A DNA stretch of 64,000 nucleotides, from contig NZ_JAQSDZ010000016.1 of the NCBI RefSeq assembly GCF_029946165.1, forward strand, positions 1 through 64,000. Direction: 5' to 3'. A program made the position numbers and the translations under genes. Below the pieces are notes generated by a model. It made no database searches, was not told the DNA's origin, and saw nothing but the letters and a program-made list of their open reading frames with translations. The DNA is from Methylotenera sp. (GTDB taxonomy: Bacteria; Pseudomonadota; Gammaproteobacteria; Burkholderiales; Methylophilaceae). This document shows, in pieces, positions 33,254 through 42,784 of this stretch (the first letter of the stretch is position 1; each line of letters opens with the position of its first letter).

Positions 33254-35140
33254 ATGACAAAAAAATTAAGCTTCATAGCCCTGCTCACATTTAGCCTCCC
33301 CACCCTCACGCAAGCCGCCCCCGACCTAGACCGCGCAATGCACAATCCCAATAACTGGGCATACCCACGCGGTCAATACAATAACCAAGGCTATAGCGAA
33401 CTTAATCAAATCAATACCCGCAATGTGAAAGACTTAAAACTGGCTTGGACGTTTAGCACAGGTGTTAATCGTGGTCACGAAGGCGCACCCTTAGTCATTG
33501 ATGGAGTTATGTATCTACACACAGCCTTTCCTAATAACGTCTATGCACTCGATTTAAACAATGACCAAAAAATACTCTGGTCTTACTTTCCTAAACAAGA
33601 ACCTAGCACCCAAGCGGTATTGTGTTGTGATAACGTGAATCGCGGTTTAGGCTTTGGTGATGGCAAAATCTATCTACAACAAAACAACGGCATGCTCGTT
33701 GCGCTTAATGCCCAAACAGGCAAGCTGGAATGGCAAGTACAAGTCAATGACCCTAAAACAGGTGCAACCAACACCAATGCCCCGCAAGTGATTAAAGATA
33801 AAGTGCTGACAGGCTGTGCAGGTGGTGAGTTTGGCGTGCGTTGCTTTATGGCAGCCTATTACTTAAAAGATGGCGCACTCGCTTGGAAAGCCTATTCCAC
33901 AGGCAGTGATGCCGATGTACTGATAGGCAATGATTTTAACCAAGCCAATCCACAATACAGTGCTTTAAGTGTGTACCAAGACGTGAATGGCGGTAATAAA
34001 CAAGGCGGTTCATTTAAGCCTTTAGCCAATGAGCAACTTAAAACAGGCGAAAGCGAATTAGGCATTCGTACTTGGTTAAAACCACAACAAGAAAAAGACG
34101 GTTGGCAGAATGGCGGTGGCGCAGTCACAGGTTATTTCTCTTTTGATGCTAAAACCAATTTAGTCTATTACGGTACAGGCAACCCAGGGGTTTGGAACCC
34201 TGACGTTAGGCCGGGTGATAACAAATGGGCAAGCAGTGTGTTTGCGCGAGATGTGGATACCGGCCAAGCTAAATGGGCAATGCAAACCACCCCACATGAT
34301 GAGTGGGATTATGATGCGACGAATGAAGTGATTTTGTTTGAAAATAAGGGTAAAACTTACGCCACACAGCTGAACAAGAATGGCTTTATTTATACTTGGC
34401 AGGCGAATAATGGTAGTTTGATTGCGGCGGAGAAGGTGCATCCGTTTGTGAATTGGGCGACGGGGGTGGATTTGAAGACGGGAGTACCGAGTAAAGACTC
34501 TAAGTTCAACACACATCAGGATTTTAATACTAAAGGCATTTGCCCAACCAATATGGGGGCGAAAGGTATAACCCCTGCGGCTTATTCGCATAAAACTGGC
34601 TTGGTATACGTGTCACTGAATCCGTACTGCATGGAATTTGAACCTACAAAATTAGATTACACATCAGGAAAACCATGGGTGGGAACGTTTGCGAGCCTAT
34701 TTCCTAGCGGCTTTTATACTAAGATTGGCTTCTCATATGAGAAATCACCTCGCGGCATCTTATCTGGTATAAACCCTATAGACGGTAAAACTGCTTGGAT
34801 TAAAACAGAGACTTATTCGCTCTACAGTGGAATGCTAACCACCTCATCCAACCTTTTAATATACGGGACTTTAGACCGCTGGTTTAAAGCTTTGGATGCT
34901 AAAACTGGTAATCAGCTTTGGCAAGCACAATTAGGCTCAGGTGTTGTTGGTAATCCATTTACATATAGTTATAAAGGAAAACAATATATTGGAACAATTT
35001 CAGGTTTTGGTGGCTCACCACAAGTGGCGCAAAATCTAACTATATGTCCACAAAATGAACGGTGTTCAAAAAATGACCAGTTCGCAGGTGCGTTTATTAC
35101 AGAGCCTAGCGGCGGCGCAATAAGCGTCTTCAGCTTATAA
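33254..35140 (+). CDS. XoxF-like lanthanide-type PQQ alcohol dehydrogenase
   Basis: A 628-residue periplasmic quinoprotein: signal peptide (cleavage near TQAA, 22), then an eight-bladed propeller with repeated W-docking segments (LEWQVQV, LWQAQLGSG). Active-site features follow the methanol dehydrogenase plan: adjacent Cys124-Cys125, Glu192, Asn310, catalytic Asp352 and, two residues on, Asp354 in DEWDYD. That extra Asp marks lanthanide-dependent XoxF/PedH-type enzymes; calcium MxaF has Ala there. It should oxidise methanol or another alcohol with electrons going to a c-type cytochrome. No xoxG, xoxJ or pqq genes are in the window, so it is an orphan copy. Codon use shifts to G/C-rich synonyms near 34400-34490. 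Confidence 0.9.
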   Translation: MTKKLSFIALLTFSLPTLTQAAPDLDRAMHNPNNWAYPRGQYNNQGYSELNQINTRNVKDLKLAWTFSTGVNRGHEGAPLVIDGVMYLHTAFPNNVYALDLNNDQKILWSYFPKQEPSTQAVLCCDNVNRGLGFGDGKIYLQQNNGMLVALNAQTGKLEWQVQVNDPKTGATNTNAPQVIKDKVLTGCAGGEFGVRCFMAAYYLKDGALAWKAYSTGSDADVLIGNDFNQANPQYSALSVYQDVNGGNKQGGSFKPLANEQLKTGESELGIRTWLKPQQEKDGWQNGGGAVTGYFSFDAKTNLVYYGTGNPGVWNPDVRPGDNKWASSVFARDVDTGQAKWAMQTTPHDEWDYDATNEVILFENKGKTYATQLNKNGFIYTWQANNGSLIAAEKVHPFVNWATGVDLKTGVPSKDSKFNTHQDFNTKGICPTNMGAKGITPAAYSHKTGLVYVSLNPYCMEFEPTKLDYTSGKPWVGTFASLFPSGFYTKIGFSYEKSPRGILSGINPIDGKTAWIKTETYSLYSGMLTTSSNLLIYGTLDRWFKALDAKTGNQLWQAQLGSGVVGNPFTYSYKGKQYIGTISGFGGSPQVAQNLTICPQNERCSKNDQFAGAFITEPSGGAISVFSL

Positions 35141-35149
35141 CATTAACTC

Positions 35150-35227
35150 GTCATTCTGAGCATAGCGAAGAATCCCGTCGTTTGAACGAGTCTTAAAACT
35201 TAGTTTCTTCGCTTTGTTCAGAATGAC
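35150..35227. repeat. Inverted repeat after xoxF-like gene
   Basis: The 25-bp arms at 35150-35174 and about 35204-35227 are complementary at 22 of 25 positions (core GTCATTCTGA and AGCGAAGAA). It is palindromic, at the 3' end of the dehydrogenase gene, and could act as a terminator or a mobile palindrome. Confidence 0.75.
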
Positions 35228-35279
35228 ATTGATTGATGGCTTGTAGCCTTATGCATTGAATCAACATTCCTTTTCGCCT

Positions 35280-35461
35280 CTAGGCGAGCCACTTTATTTT
35301 GCTTGTCCAAAATAAAGTAACCAAACAAAAAGACACCCTCTATCGCGTTCCTGCGGAATTCCCTACATTTCACTTGCTGTTGGGCGGCAATAGGAAACTC
35401 GCTTTGCTCAAACAGCCGCTTGCCGAAAGCTCCCAACAGCAAATAAAATGTAGGCGCGATA
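35280..35461. repeat. Long noncoding inverted-repeat element
   Basis: Nested palindromes with no gene. A hairpin CTTTATTTTG/CAAAATAAAG lies near 35292-35319. A larger one has arms 35362-35384 and 35432-35454 (21 of 23 paired), bracketed by TATCGCG (35341) and CGCGATA (35455). The GCGAGCCACTTTATTTTGCT start resembles dispersed repeats that I recall from other proteobacterial genomes. Short open frames here are not believable genes. Confidence 0.7.
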
Positions 35462-35498
35462 GCAAGGGAGTTAAAGTCAAAACCCTTTAGCCCGCGTA

Positions 35499-35590
35499 GG
35501 GCGGATTAGCTTGCGTAATCCGCCGCATGAGAGTCTTCAAGTTCTTAAAACCTACAGTCGGCGTAATATGCTTCGCTATTGACGCCCTGC
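35499..35590. repeat. Second REP palindrome pair (BIME-like)
   Basis: The first unit (35499-35532) has stem GGCGGATTA, loop GCTTGCG, stem TAATCCGCC and tail GCATGAGA. The second (35560-35588), in inverse orientation, is GGCGTAATA / TATTGACGCC then CTGC. Loop and tail match the pair at 24-98, while stem bases change in complementary fashion. Confidence 0.85.
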
Positions 35591-35680
35591 TTTAAAACAC
35601 TTCAAACTAAGCATAGTGAAAAATAACGAAGTTTTTAGTTTATTTCATCAGCCGCCTCTATTTTCAATTAAAATTGTCTC

Positions 35681-37639
35681 ATGCAAACTTCAAACGAAAA
35701 CGCGCTTAAACATTATCAGCAAGCTTTATTGCACAACCCCAAAGATACTGTTGCGCAAATCAATTGCGGCAATTTGTGTGTTGAACTGAAACGCTATGAA
35801 GAGGCGGCTGGCTATTTTAGGCGGCTGCTGCGGATATTCAAAAATAATGAGAATATTCGCAATGCCTTATGTTATGCCTTGCAAGAACTTGGCAACGAAT
35901 CTCATGCTCAGGGTCGGTATGTTGTAGCAGAGGCTTGTTTCGAAGAGGCTTTGCAAAATCAACCCAGAAACGCGGCTTATTTGTACAACTTAGGCAATGC
36001 GCAACGTGAGCTTGGTAAGCCTAAAGAGGCGGCTGTGCAATATCAAAAAGCGATTCAGCTTAGCCCTGATGATGCCGATATTTACAACAATTTAGGCAAT
36101 GTGCAACGCGAATTAGGCCTGTTAGATTTAGCGATTACAAGTTACCAAAAGGCTTTAGATTTAAACCCCAAGCTTTACCATGCACAAGTGCACTTGGTTC
36201 ACCAAAAACAGCATATATGCGACTGGGAAGGCTTAGAAGCTGATATCTCAAACATTCGCGATTGGGTTAAAAACGTGCCAGAAGCGCAAATTTCGCCATT
36301 TGCTTTTTTAGCCATGCCAACGACGACAGCGGAAGAACAAAAACTGTGTGCAAATAACTGGGTGAATAATCGCTATGCCACACTCATCAAACAAGCTGAT
36401 ACGCTTAACTTTCAAAAGCCTCGCATGGAAATTAGTCATTCCGTGCCTGACACGGAATCTAGTGGCTTAAAGTCTCTGGATACCGACTTTCGTCGTCATG
36501 ACGGTGCTGTAAAAATAAAAGTCGGCTATCTATCGGCTGATTTCAGGTTGCATCCGCTTGCATTCTTAATCAGCGAATTGATTGAATTACACGACCGCAC
36601 AGCATTTGAGATTGTCGCTTTTTCATACGGCGTGAATGACAAAAGCCGTGCCCGAGTTCGGCTAGAAAAGGCTTTTGACGAGTTTCATGATATTCGCAAT
36701 CTATCTGAAGTTGATGCGGCGAAGAAAATCAACGCACTCCAAATCGACATTTTGGTGGATTTAACAGGTTTTACTCAAACCAGCCGCAGCGGCATTGCTG
36801 CTTTACGTCCTGCGCCTATCAATGTGAACTGGCTTGGCTTTCCGGGCACCATGGGAATGATGAGCGATAACAAACCTTTGTTCGATTACATATTGAGTGA
36901 CAGCTTTATCACACCCGCTGAAACAGCAAACCACTATGCTGAACAACTCGCGCTGCTACCGCATTGCTATCAACCAAATGACCGTAAACGCCCTATTGGT
37001 CAATCGCCTAGCCGTGAAAGCTGTCATTTGCCAGAGGGTGTCTTTGTGTTTTGTTGTTTTAACCAAACTTTTAAAATCACACCTGAATTTTTTAGAGTGT
37101 GGATGCGTTTGTTAAAAGCCGTACCAAACAGCGTGCTATGGCTGTTAGAGAGCAATCAATGGGCTAAGCAAAACTTAATCAACCAAGCTGAAAAAAACAA
37201 TATTGCGGCTGAACGTTTGATATTTGCGCCTCGCATGAGCATTGCGGATCATTTAGCACGCCACGTTCATGCCGACTTGTTTTTAGATACAGCGCCCTAC
37301 AACGCCCACACCACTTGCAGCGATGCTTTATGGATGGGTTTGCCAGTATTAACCTGCGTTGGCGAGACCTTTGCAGCGCGGGTGGCGGGCAGTTTATTAA
37401 GCGCGGCAGATATGGCAGAGTTAATCACCTATTCACTAGAAGAATATGAAAATAAAGCAGTTCATTTGGCTAATAAACCTACAGAACTTGAAGCCATTAA
37501 ACAGAAGTTGCTTGCCACTCAGCTTACTTCTAACTTGTTTGACACCAAACAGTTTGCAGGCAACTTAGAACGTATTTATCAATCCATGTGGCAGCAATAC
37601 TCAAGCACATCAAAATCAAATGATAAAGCTGATAAGTAG
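35681..37639 (+). CDS. TPR plus O-GlcNAc-transferase-like glycosyltransferase (GT41)
   Basis: A 652-residue protein. Residues 1-190 hold about five TPR units (AAYLYNLGNAQRELGKPKEA; ADIYNNLGNVQRELGLLDLA). The rest is the SPINDLY/GT41 catalytic region in two lobes: KVGYLSADFRLHPLAFLISE (near 285), LVDLTGFTQTSRSGI, and the nucleotide-sugar lobe VFCCFNQTFKITPEFFRVW and LDTAPYNAHTTCSDALWMG. Bacterial members are thought to transfer sugars to proteins such as pilins, flagellins or surface proteins. A pilU gene follows 72 bp downstream on the same strand, but a -10-like TATGCT lies between, so a link to pili is only suggestive. Confidence 0.9.
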   Translation: MQTSNENALKHYQQALLHNPKDTVAQINCGNLCVELKRYEEAAGYFRRLLRIFKNNENIRNALCYALQELGNESHAQGRYVVAEACFEEALQNQPRNAAYLYNLGNAQRELGKPKEAAVQYQKAIQLSPDDADIYNNLGNVQRELGLLDLAITSYQKALDLNPKLYHAQVHLVHQKQHICDWEGLEADISNIRDWVKNVPEAQISPFAFLAMPTTTAEEQKLCANNWVNNRYATLIKQADTLNFQKPRMEISHSVPDTESSGLKSLDTDFRRHDGAVKIKVGYLSADFRLHPLAFLISELIELHDRTAFEIVAFSYGVNDKSRARVRLEKAFDEFHDIRNLSEVDAAKKINALQIDILVDLTGFTQTSRSGIAALRPAPINVNWLGFPGTMGMMSDNKPLFDYILSDSFITPAETANHYAEQLALLPHCYQPNDRKRPIGQSPSRESCHLPEGVFVFCCFNQTFKITPEFFRVWMRLLKAVPNSVLWLLESNQWAKQNLINQAEKNNIAAERLIFAPRMSIADHLARHVHADLFLDTAPYNAHTTCSDALWMGLPVLTCVGETFAARVAGSLLSAADMAELITYSLEEYENKAVHLANKPTELEAIKQKLLATQLTSNLFDTKQFAGNLERIYQSMWQQYSSTSKSNDKADK

Positions 37640-37711
37640 TGTAAAAAATTATGCTAAAGTCACGCAGATAACATTTTTACTCACGATTAGAAAAATAAAT
37701 AGGGTTAAATT

Positions 37712-38806
37712 ATGGCCGCAATCGACATCAGTCCAATCTTAAAATTCATGCTAGATAAAGGCGGCTCCGACCTGTTTTTTAGTACAGGCGCAAGCATTCA
37801 TATTGAAGTTGAAGGCGATACATTGCCTATCAACAACCAAGTTATGACACCTGGTATGATTAAAGAAATTGCTTACTCGATGATGACTGCAGATCAAATC
37901 ATTGAGTTTGAATCAACGCTGGAATGTAATTTTGCAATTAGCAGGAAAGGTGTCGGTCGTTTCCGGGTAAACGTATTCAGGCAACGCGGTGAAGTGGGCA
38001 TGGTGGTACGTCATATTAAAACAGACATTCCATCAATAGAATCATTAGGGCTTCCGGTGATATTAAAAGATTTAATTTTACGCAAGCGCGGCTTAATTCT
38101 TATAGTTGGTGCTACAGGCTCTGGCAAAACTACCACCCTCGCCTCTATGATCGATCATCGTAATGCAACGTCAAACGGTCACATTCTTACGCTTGAAGAT
38201 CCGATTGAGTTTATTCACCCGCACAAAAAATCAGTGGTTGACCAACGCGAAATTGGTATTGACACTTTGTCTTTTGAAAATGGCCTTAAAAATGCCATGC
38301 GCCAAGCGCCAGATGTGATATTAATTGGTGAGGTACGTGATATGGATGGCATGAAAAATGCCATGGCATATGCTGAAACTGGCCATTTGTGCCTTGCTAC
38401 ATTGCATGCTAACAATGCCAACCAAGCACTTGAGCGCATTATTTCATTCTTTCCAGAAGATGCTAGAACAGGCTTATTGCTTGGCTTATCCATGAATTTA
38501 GTTTCTATTATTTCACAACGCCTCATTCCAGGAAAACTCAGCAAGCGCGTTGCGGCTACTGAGATTATGATTAATACGCCTTACATTTCAGAGCTTATTC
38601 AAAAGCAAAAAATGGGAGATATGAAAGACATGATGGCTGACAGCAATGACATCGGTATGAATACATTCGATCAATCTTTATTCAGGCTATTTAGCAACGG
38701 TAAAATTGATGAAGAAAATGCGCTGGCAAATGCCGACTCTCGTAATGACTTATCATTAAAAATTCGTTTTGCGGCTGAAGGTAGTCGTAATTCTAGCTTT
38801 GGTTAA
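37712..38806 (+). CDS. pilU: Type IV pilus retraction ATPase PilU
   Basis: A 364-residue hexameric motor ATPase of the PilT/PilU family, acting at the inner-membrane base of the type IV pilus. Walker A is VGATGSGKTTT (near 132-142), the Asp box is HILTLEDPIEFIHPH, Walker B is DVILIGEVRD and the His box is HLCLATLHANN. KGGSDLFFSTGA at the N-terminus, ECNFAISRKGVGRFRVN and the long C-terminal tail place it in PilU rather than PilT. No other pilus gene is near. The stop lies 11 bp from the convergent transporter gene. Confidence 0.93.
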   Translation: MAAIDISPILKFMLDKGGSDLFFSTGASIHIEVEGDTLPINNQVMTPGMIKEIAYSMMTADQIIEFESTLECNFAISRKGVGRFRVNVFRQRGEVGMVVRHIKTDIPSIESLGLPVILKDLILRKRGLILIVGATGSGKTTTLASMIDHRNATSNGHILTLEDPIEFIHPHKKSVVDQREIGIDTLSFENGLKNAMRQAPDVILIGEVRDMDGMKNAMAYAETGHLCLATLHANNANQALERIISFFPEDARTGLLLGLSMNLVSIISQRLIPGKLSKRVAATEIMINTPYISELIQKQKMGDMKDMMADSNDIGMNTFDQSLFRLFSNGKIDEENALANADSRNDLSLKIRFAAEGSRNSSFG

Positions 38807-38817
38807 TCTGCGTACGA

Positions 38818-39729
38818 CTAATCATTGCTATTAAATGCGGCAAATATGGAGGCAGCTACAATTAAACTGCCGCCTATCCATTCGTTTATTTCCATAGTTT
38901 CATGCGCTAAGAAATATGAGGCAATAGCGGCAACAACCAACTCAAAAACAAATATTACGGAAGCCTTCGTGGCCGCCAATTTGGTAACGCCATACTGAAC
39001 TATTAGCGTTGCTAAGACTAGCAAAGAGGTGGCCGCTAACATAATGCCCCATTGGCTTGCGCTAAAAGTCTGCGGCGCAGGTAGAGCAGTTTTGGTCACA
39101 GCAATATAAACTAGCGAAACGATTAACACACCTAGCCATACTGCATACGATTTTGCTCTAATACTTATCTGAGCAGAACGCCGAGTAATCACATTCGTCA
39201 ATGAAAAGCCTATACCCGAAGATAAAGCTAGCCACTCGGAAGTGTTTCTAGGTAAAGGTAAGCTACTCACACTAGGCTGATACAGCATGACGAATGCACC
39301 CAATAACGAAACTGCAATCGCGATATAACCCGTCAATTGCGTTTTCTCTTTTAGCCAAAAATGCGCCAAAATCAAAGTCCAAAGTGGCGATAAATAAAAC
39401 AGCAACATCACACGCATGACTTCACCATCAATCACCGCTAGAACATAAGCTAGGTTAGTCCAACCAGCTACTGCTCCCAACACCAGAATCATAGGAGAAA
39501 GTGACAATATGCCGCGCCAATGTTTAGCGCAATAAACACTTGCAAAAAATGCAGCGATCAAATAAGTATAGAAACTTGAAACCGAGCCAGAAATCCCAGC
39601 CTCTGCCATCAGGCGATAGGGATACCATATAATTCCCCAGCACACCGCTCCTAATAATAAACCCAAAACCGCTAAGTATTGTTTGGATGCCGGGGGAGAT
39701 TTGTTATTACCGTTAGTCACATTATTCAC
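38818..39729 (-). CDS. EamA/DMT-family transporter
   Basis: A 303-residue inner-membrane protein with ten predicted helices in two EamA halves (YLAVLGLLLGAVCWGIIWYP ... ; SGIGFSLTNVITRRS ... IVAASIFAAFNS). The family exports amino acids, nucleotides or other metabolites; the substrate cannot be read from sequence. It is convergent with pilU and divergent from dapC across a 145-bp spacer with no clear control site. Confidence 0.9.
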   Translation of the reverse strand: MNNVTNGNNKSPPASKQYLAVLGLLLGAVCWGIIWYPYRLMAEAGISGSVSSFYTYLIAAFFASVYCAKHWRGILSLSPMILVLGAVAGWTNLAYVLAVIDGEVMRVMLLFYLSPLWTLILAHFWLKEKTQLTGYIAIAVSLLGAFVMLYQPSVSSLPLPRNTSEWLALSSGIGFSLTNVITRRSAQISIRAKSYAVWLGVLIVSLVYIAVTKTALPAPQTFSASQWGIMLAATSLLVLATLIVQYGVTKLAATKASVIFVFELVVAAIASYFLAHETMEINEWIGGSLIVAASIFAAFNSND

Positions 39730-39874
39730 TTTTCGATTAATACCTGGGAAACGCCATGCGGGGATATATTGATGACCACTTAACTAAAGAAACAACAGGA
39801 AACACTATAAAAAATAACCAAAATGATGGTAGCCGCATACGTTATATTGCATGCGCTATATTACAATACAAGCT

Positions 39875-41059
39875 ATGAATCCAAACTTAAATCTACTACA
39901 GCCTTACCCTTTTCAACGCTTACGTGATCTTTTTAAAGGCATTACGCCTAACCCTGAATTTTCACCTATTAACCTTTCGATTGGCGAGCCTAAACATGCC
40001 ACACCACAGCTCATTAAGGACGCATTGGTGAATAGTTTAGCGGGTTTGGCTAGCTACCCAACTACCGTTGGCTCCTTAGCGTTACGTGAAGCAATTTCCA
40101 ATTGGATTACACGCCGTTATGGTGTGCCAGCACTTAATCCTGAAACTGCGATTTTGCCAGTAACGGGTAGCCGCGAGGCATTATTTGCTTTTGCGCAGGT
40201 GATTATTGATAATTCTAAAACAAAGCCAGTAGTGATCTCGCCGAATCCGTTTTATCAAATATACGAAGGCGCAGCATTTTTAGCTGGGGCTGAACCTTAT
40301 TTTCTCAATACATTGCCTGAGAATCAGCATGCCATGGAGATTGAGAGCGTACCTGTAGACGTGCTAAAACGCACCCAATTAGTGTATGTTTGCAGCCCAG
40401 GAAATCCTTCTGGCAAGGTCATGTCGTTAGCGCAATGGAAAACCATGTTTGAGTTGTCGGACAAATACGGCTTTGTCATCGCGGCAGATGAATGTTATTC
40501 AGAAATCTATTTTGATGAGAGTAATCCGCCACTTGGTGCGCTACAAGCCGCTCACAAACTTGGTCGCGATTATAAAAACTTAGTGATTTTCAGTTCACTC
40601 TCTAAGCGTTCAAATGTTCCAGGTATGCGCTCTGGCTTTGTGGCAGGCGATGAAAGCATTATTGAAAAATTTACGCTCTACCGCACCTATCATGGCTGCG
40701 CAATGAATCCTGCGGTGCAAGTGGCTTCTATCGCGGCTTGGAATGATGAAGCTCACGTGATTGAAAACCGTACACTTTATACGGCTAAATTTAACGTAGT
40801 GACGCCATTACTGAAAAATGTATTAGACGTTGAATTGCCAGATGCCGCATTTTATCTATGGGCGAGAAGTAAACAAAGTGACACAGAACTCGCGGTAAAG
40901 CTTTACCGTGATTTGAATATTACCGTATTACCAGGTAGCTATTTAGCTCGTGAAGCGCATGGATTAAACCCGGGTGAAAACTTCATTCGCATGGCCTTGG
41001 TTGCTTCGCATGACGAATGTGTTGAAGCCGCAAAACGTATGGCCGAGCACTTAAAATAA
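39875..41059 (+). CDS. dapC: Succinyldiaminopimelate transaminase DapC
   Basis: A 394-residue PLP class I/II aminotransferase of lysine and peptidoglycan precursor synthesis. It converts N-succinyl-2-amino-6-ketopimelate to N-succinyl-LL-diaminopimelate. NPNLNLLQPYPFQRLRDLF is the usual N-terminus of betaproteobacterial DapC, so I chose ATG 39875; the frame stays open to an ATG at 39851. The cofactor lysine lies in FSSLSKRSNVPGMRSGF, NPSGK in CSPGNPSGKV and the substrate Arg in NFIRMALV. No other dap gene is near. Downstream is a large hairpin that separates it from convergent miaA. Confidence 0.9.
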   Translation: MNPNLNLLQPYPFQRLRDLFKGITPNPEFSPINLSIGEPKHATPQLIKDALVNSLAGLASYPTTVGSLALREAISNWITRRYGVPALNPETAILPVTGSREALFAFAQVIIDNSKTKPVVISPNPFYQIYEGAAFLAGAEPYFLNTLPENQHAMEIESVPVDVLKRTQLVYVCSPGNPSGKVMSLAQWKTMFELSDKYGFVIAADECYSEIYFDESNPPLGALQAAHKLGRDYKNLVIFSSLSKRSNVPGMRSGFVAGDESIIEKFTLYRTYHGCAMNPAVQVASIAAWNDEAHVIENRTLYTAKFNVVTPLLKNVLDVELPDAAFYLWARSKQSDTELAVKLYRDLNITVLPGSYLAREAHGLNPGENFIRMALVASHDECVEAAKRMAEHLK

Positions 41060-41152
41060 AATCTCATTAAATCTAGATTGTTCATTAGTGCTTCAGTTTT
41101 TGTACCACGGGCACTCCAATTATCTAAGTGCTAAAGCACTTGATAAATTGTA

Positions 41153-41214
41153 TGTAGGAGCGACGCCTCGTCGCGATTTTCACCATAGCTTCGCGACGAG
41201 GCGTCGCTCTTACA
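41153..41214. repeat. Near-perfect 24-bp inverted repeat, likely terminator or mobile palindrome
   Basis: Arms 41153-41176 and 41191-41214 pair at 23 of 24 positions around a 14-nt loop (core GAGCGACGCCTCGTCGCGA). GC-rich against an AT-rich surround, it sits between the convergent dapC and miaA genes. Similar TGTAGGAGCG palindromes are known as dispersed repeats in proteobacteria. Confidence 0.85.
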
Positions 41215-41282
41215 GTGAGCTGCATGTTATTCGATGCATTAATTATCCAATGGATAATCTCGGTTTAACTTAAATTAGTTTA

Positions 41283-42236
41283 TTAAGTTAACTTAGTAAT
41301 AAATTGATTTACTTCATTAAATACCAATTCATTTAGTTCTGAATTCAAACAATCTAGTTCCACATTGTCATCCATACCTCGTAACCAAGTAAGCTGACGC
41401 TTCGCTAACTGGCGCGTAGCAAATATCCCTCTATCACGCAATTCAGCAAGGTCAAATTCGCCTGCAAGATGCTCTAAAGCTTGCCGATAACCCACACAGC
41501 GCATTGAGGTGGATTCAGGCGTTAATGATGGATATTTCGCAATCAGTTGTTTAACCTCATCCACAAAACCATCTTTGAGCATTTGCCCAAATCTAATGGC
41601 GATGCGTTCATGTAACACTTTGCGATCGCTTGGTACTAAGGCAATTTTGAGTAGCGTATAAGGTAAAACTTCATTCGTTTGCTTGGCATAAAGCGCAGAC
41701 ATTGCCTCACCTGTGAGTTCAAACACTTCCAAAGCACGCTGAATACGCTGCGTGTCGTTAGGCTCTAATCGCGCAGCGGTGATTGGGTCAACCAAAGCTA
41801 ACTTCTCATGCATGGCTGGCCAGCCGATAAATGCTGCTCGCTTATCTAAGCGCGCACGAACTTCTGGGTTAGCTTCTGGCAAACCACTTAAACCCTCTTG
41901 CAATGCCTTAAAGTACAACATGGTGCCGCCCACCAATAACGGAATCTTGCCGCGCTCCGTAATATCCGCCATCAATCGCACAGCATCAGTTCTAAAATTT
42001 GCTGCCGAATATGCACTAGTTGGCTCAATGATGTCGATTAAATGATGCGGCGCCTTTGCCAAGGTTGTAGCGTCAGGCTTGGCCGTACCAATGTTCATAT
42101 CTTTAAACACCAAAGCAGAATCAACACTGATAATTTCAACTGGAAGCTTTGAAATAAGGTCAACCGCCGCGCCAGTCTTGCCACTTGCAGTTGGGCCCAT
42201 TAGAAAAATAGCGGGCGGGTACGATTTTTGAGTCAT
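41283..42236 (-). CDS. miaA: tRNA dimethylallyltransferase MiaA
   Basis: A 317-residue enzyme that transfers a dimethylallyl group to A37 of tRNAs reading UNN codons, before MiaB thiomethylation. Marks are the P-loop [17 protein letters not shown] (near 12-26), the catalytic Asp region [40 protein letters not shown] and [11 protein letters not shown]. mutL lies about 2.3 kb away on the same strand, close to the common mutL-miaA order, but two rightward channel genes intervene. ATG start with few bases of clear ribosome site. Confidence 0.96.
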   Translation of the reverse strand: MTQKSYPPAIFLMGPTASGKTGAAVDLISKLPVEIISVDSALVFKDMNIGTAKPDATTLAKAPHHLIDIIEPTSAYSAANFRTDAVRLMADITERGKIPLLVGGTMLYFKALQEGLSGLPEANPEVRARLDKRAAFIGWPAMHEKLALVDPITAARLEPNDTQRIQRALEVFELTGEAMSALYAKQTNEVLPYTLLKIALVPSDRKVLHERIAIRFGQMLKDGFVDEVKQLIAKYPSLTPESTSMRCVGYRQALEHLAGEFDLAELRDRGIFATRQLAKRQLTWLRGMDDNVELDCLNSELNELVFNEVNQFITKLT

Positions 42237-42371
42237 TTGCTCTTCAGTTTTTAAAAATAGTAATGCCAGAAAAACTCACAGAGGTTAACCGATTAATTTC
42301 AAATTAAACCAATTAATAATCTGGCTTGTATAATGCTGATTATATATCACTCATTGTTTAGGTAGCCCAGC

Positions 42372-42746
42372 ATGAATTTAGAAAAAGTAGTATTCGGATT
42401 TTTTATTGTTCTCGCCATGACGCTTAATTTTGGCTTTTTTCTTGGGGATATCGATAATCCAAGCCATCACCATGTTTACGAGCTGTATGCAGCTATCATT
42501 GTGAGTTTGATTGCCACCGTGCTTAAATTTGGTGATCGCACACATTTGGGTGCAATTTTACTCTCAACGAGTTTGGCAGCAGATTTGCAACTGATTACTG
42601 CCGCTATTCTATGGGCAGCACTTGAAGGTCGGATGGAAATGCAAAGCCTCACGGTATATATCGTTTCTTTGTCAGGAGGCGCACTCATGGCTAATTTCAT
42701 CTCAGTCATCCTTCTGATTGCCGAAACGATTAGCCAACGCCGTTAA
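42372..42746 (+). CDS. Small membrane protein (DUF6394-like)
   Basis: A 124-residue protein with four hydrophobic helices (VVFGFFIVLAMTLNFGFFLG; YAAIIVSLIATVLKFGD; LISAAILWAALE-type third; LMANFISVILLIAETI). A conserved NPSHHHVYELY loop follows helix 1. I recall such proteins (DUF6394) encoded before potassium-channel proteins with TrkA domains, as here: the K+ channel gene begins 38 bp downstream. It may be an accessory subunit of the channel; that is inference from position. Confidence 0.75.
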   Translation: MNLEKVVFGFFIVLAMTLNFGFFLGDIDNPSHHHVYELYAAIIVSLIATVLKFGDRTHLGAILLSTSLAADLQLITAAILWAALEGRMEMQSLTVYIVSLSGGALMANFISVILLIAETISQRR

Positions 42747-42784
42747 TTGATTGATGCTATCGATAGCTTTACTGCGAACAAACC

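Noticed and set aside
35218-35490. Two short overlapping open frames in the repeat region
   Set aside because: They are made of palindromic repeat sequence, lack ribosome sites and resemble no protein.
39830-39860. TACG upstream of the EamA transporter as a minus-strand ECF promoter
   Set aside because: The block at the required distance does not match the -35 pattern.
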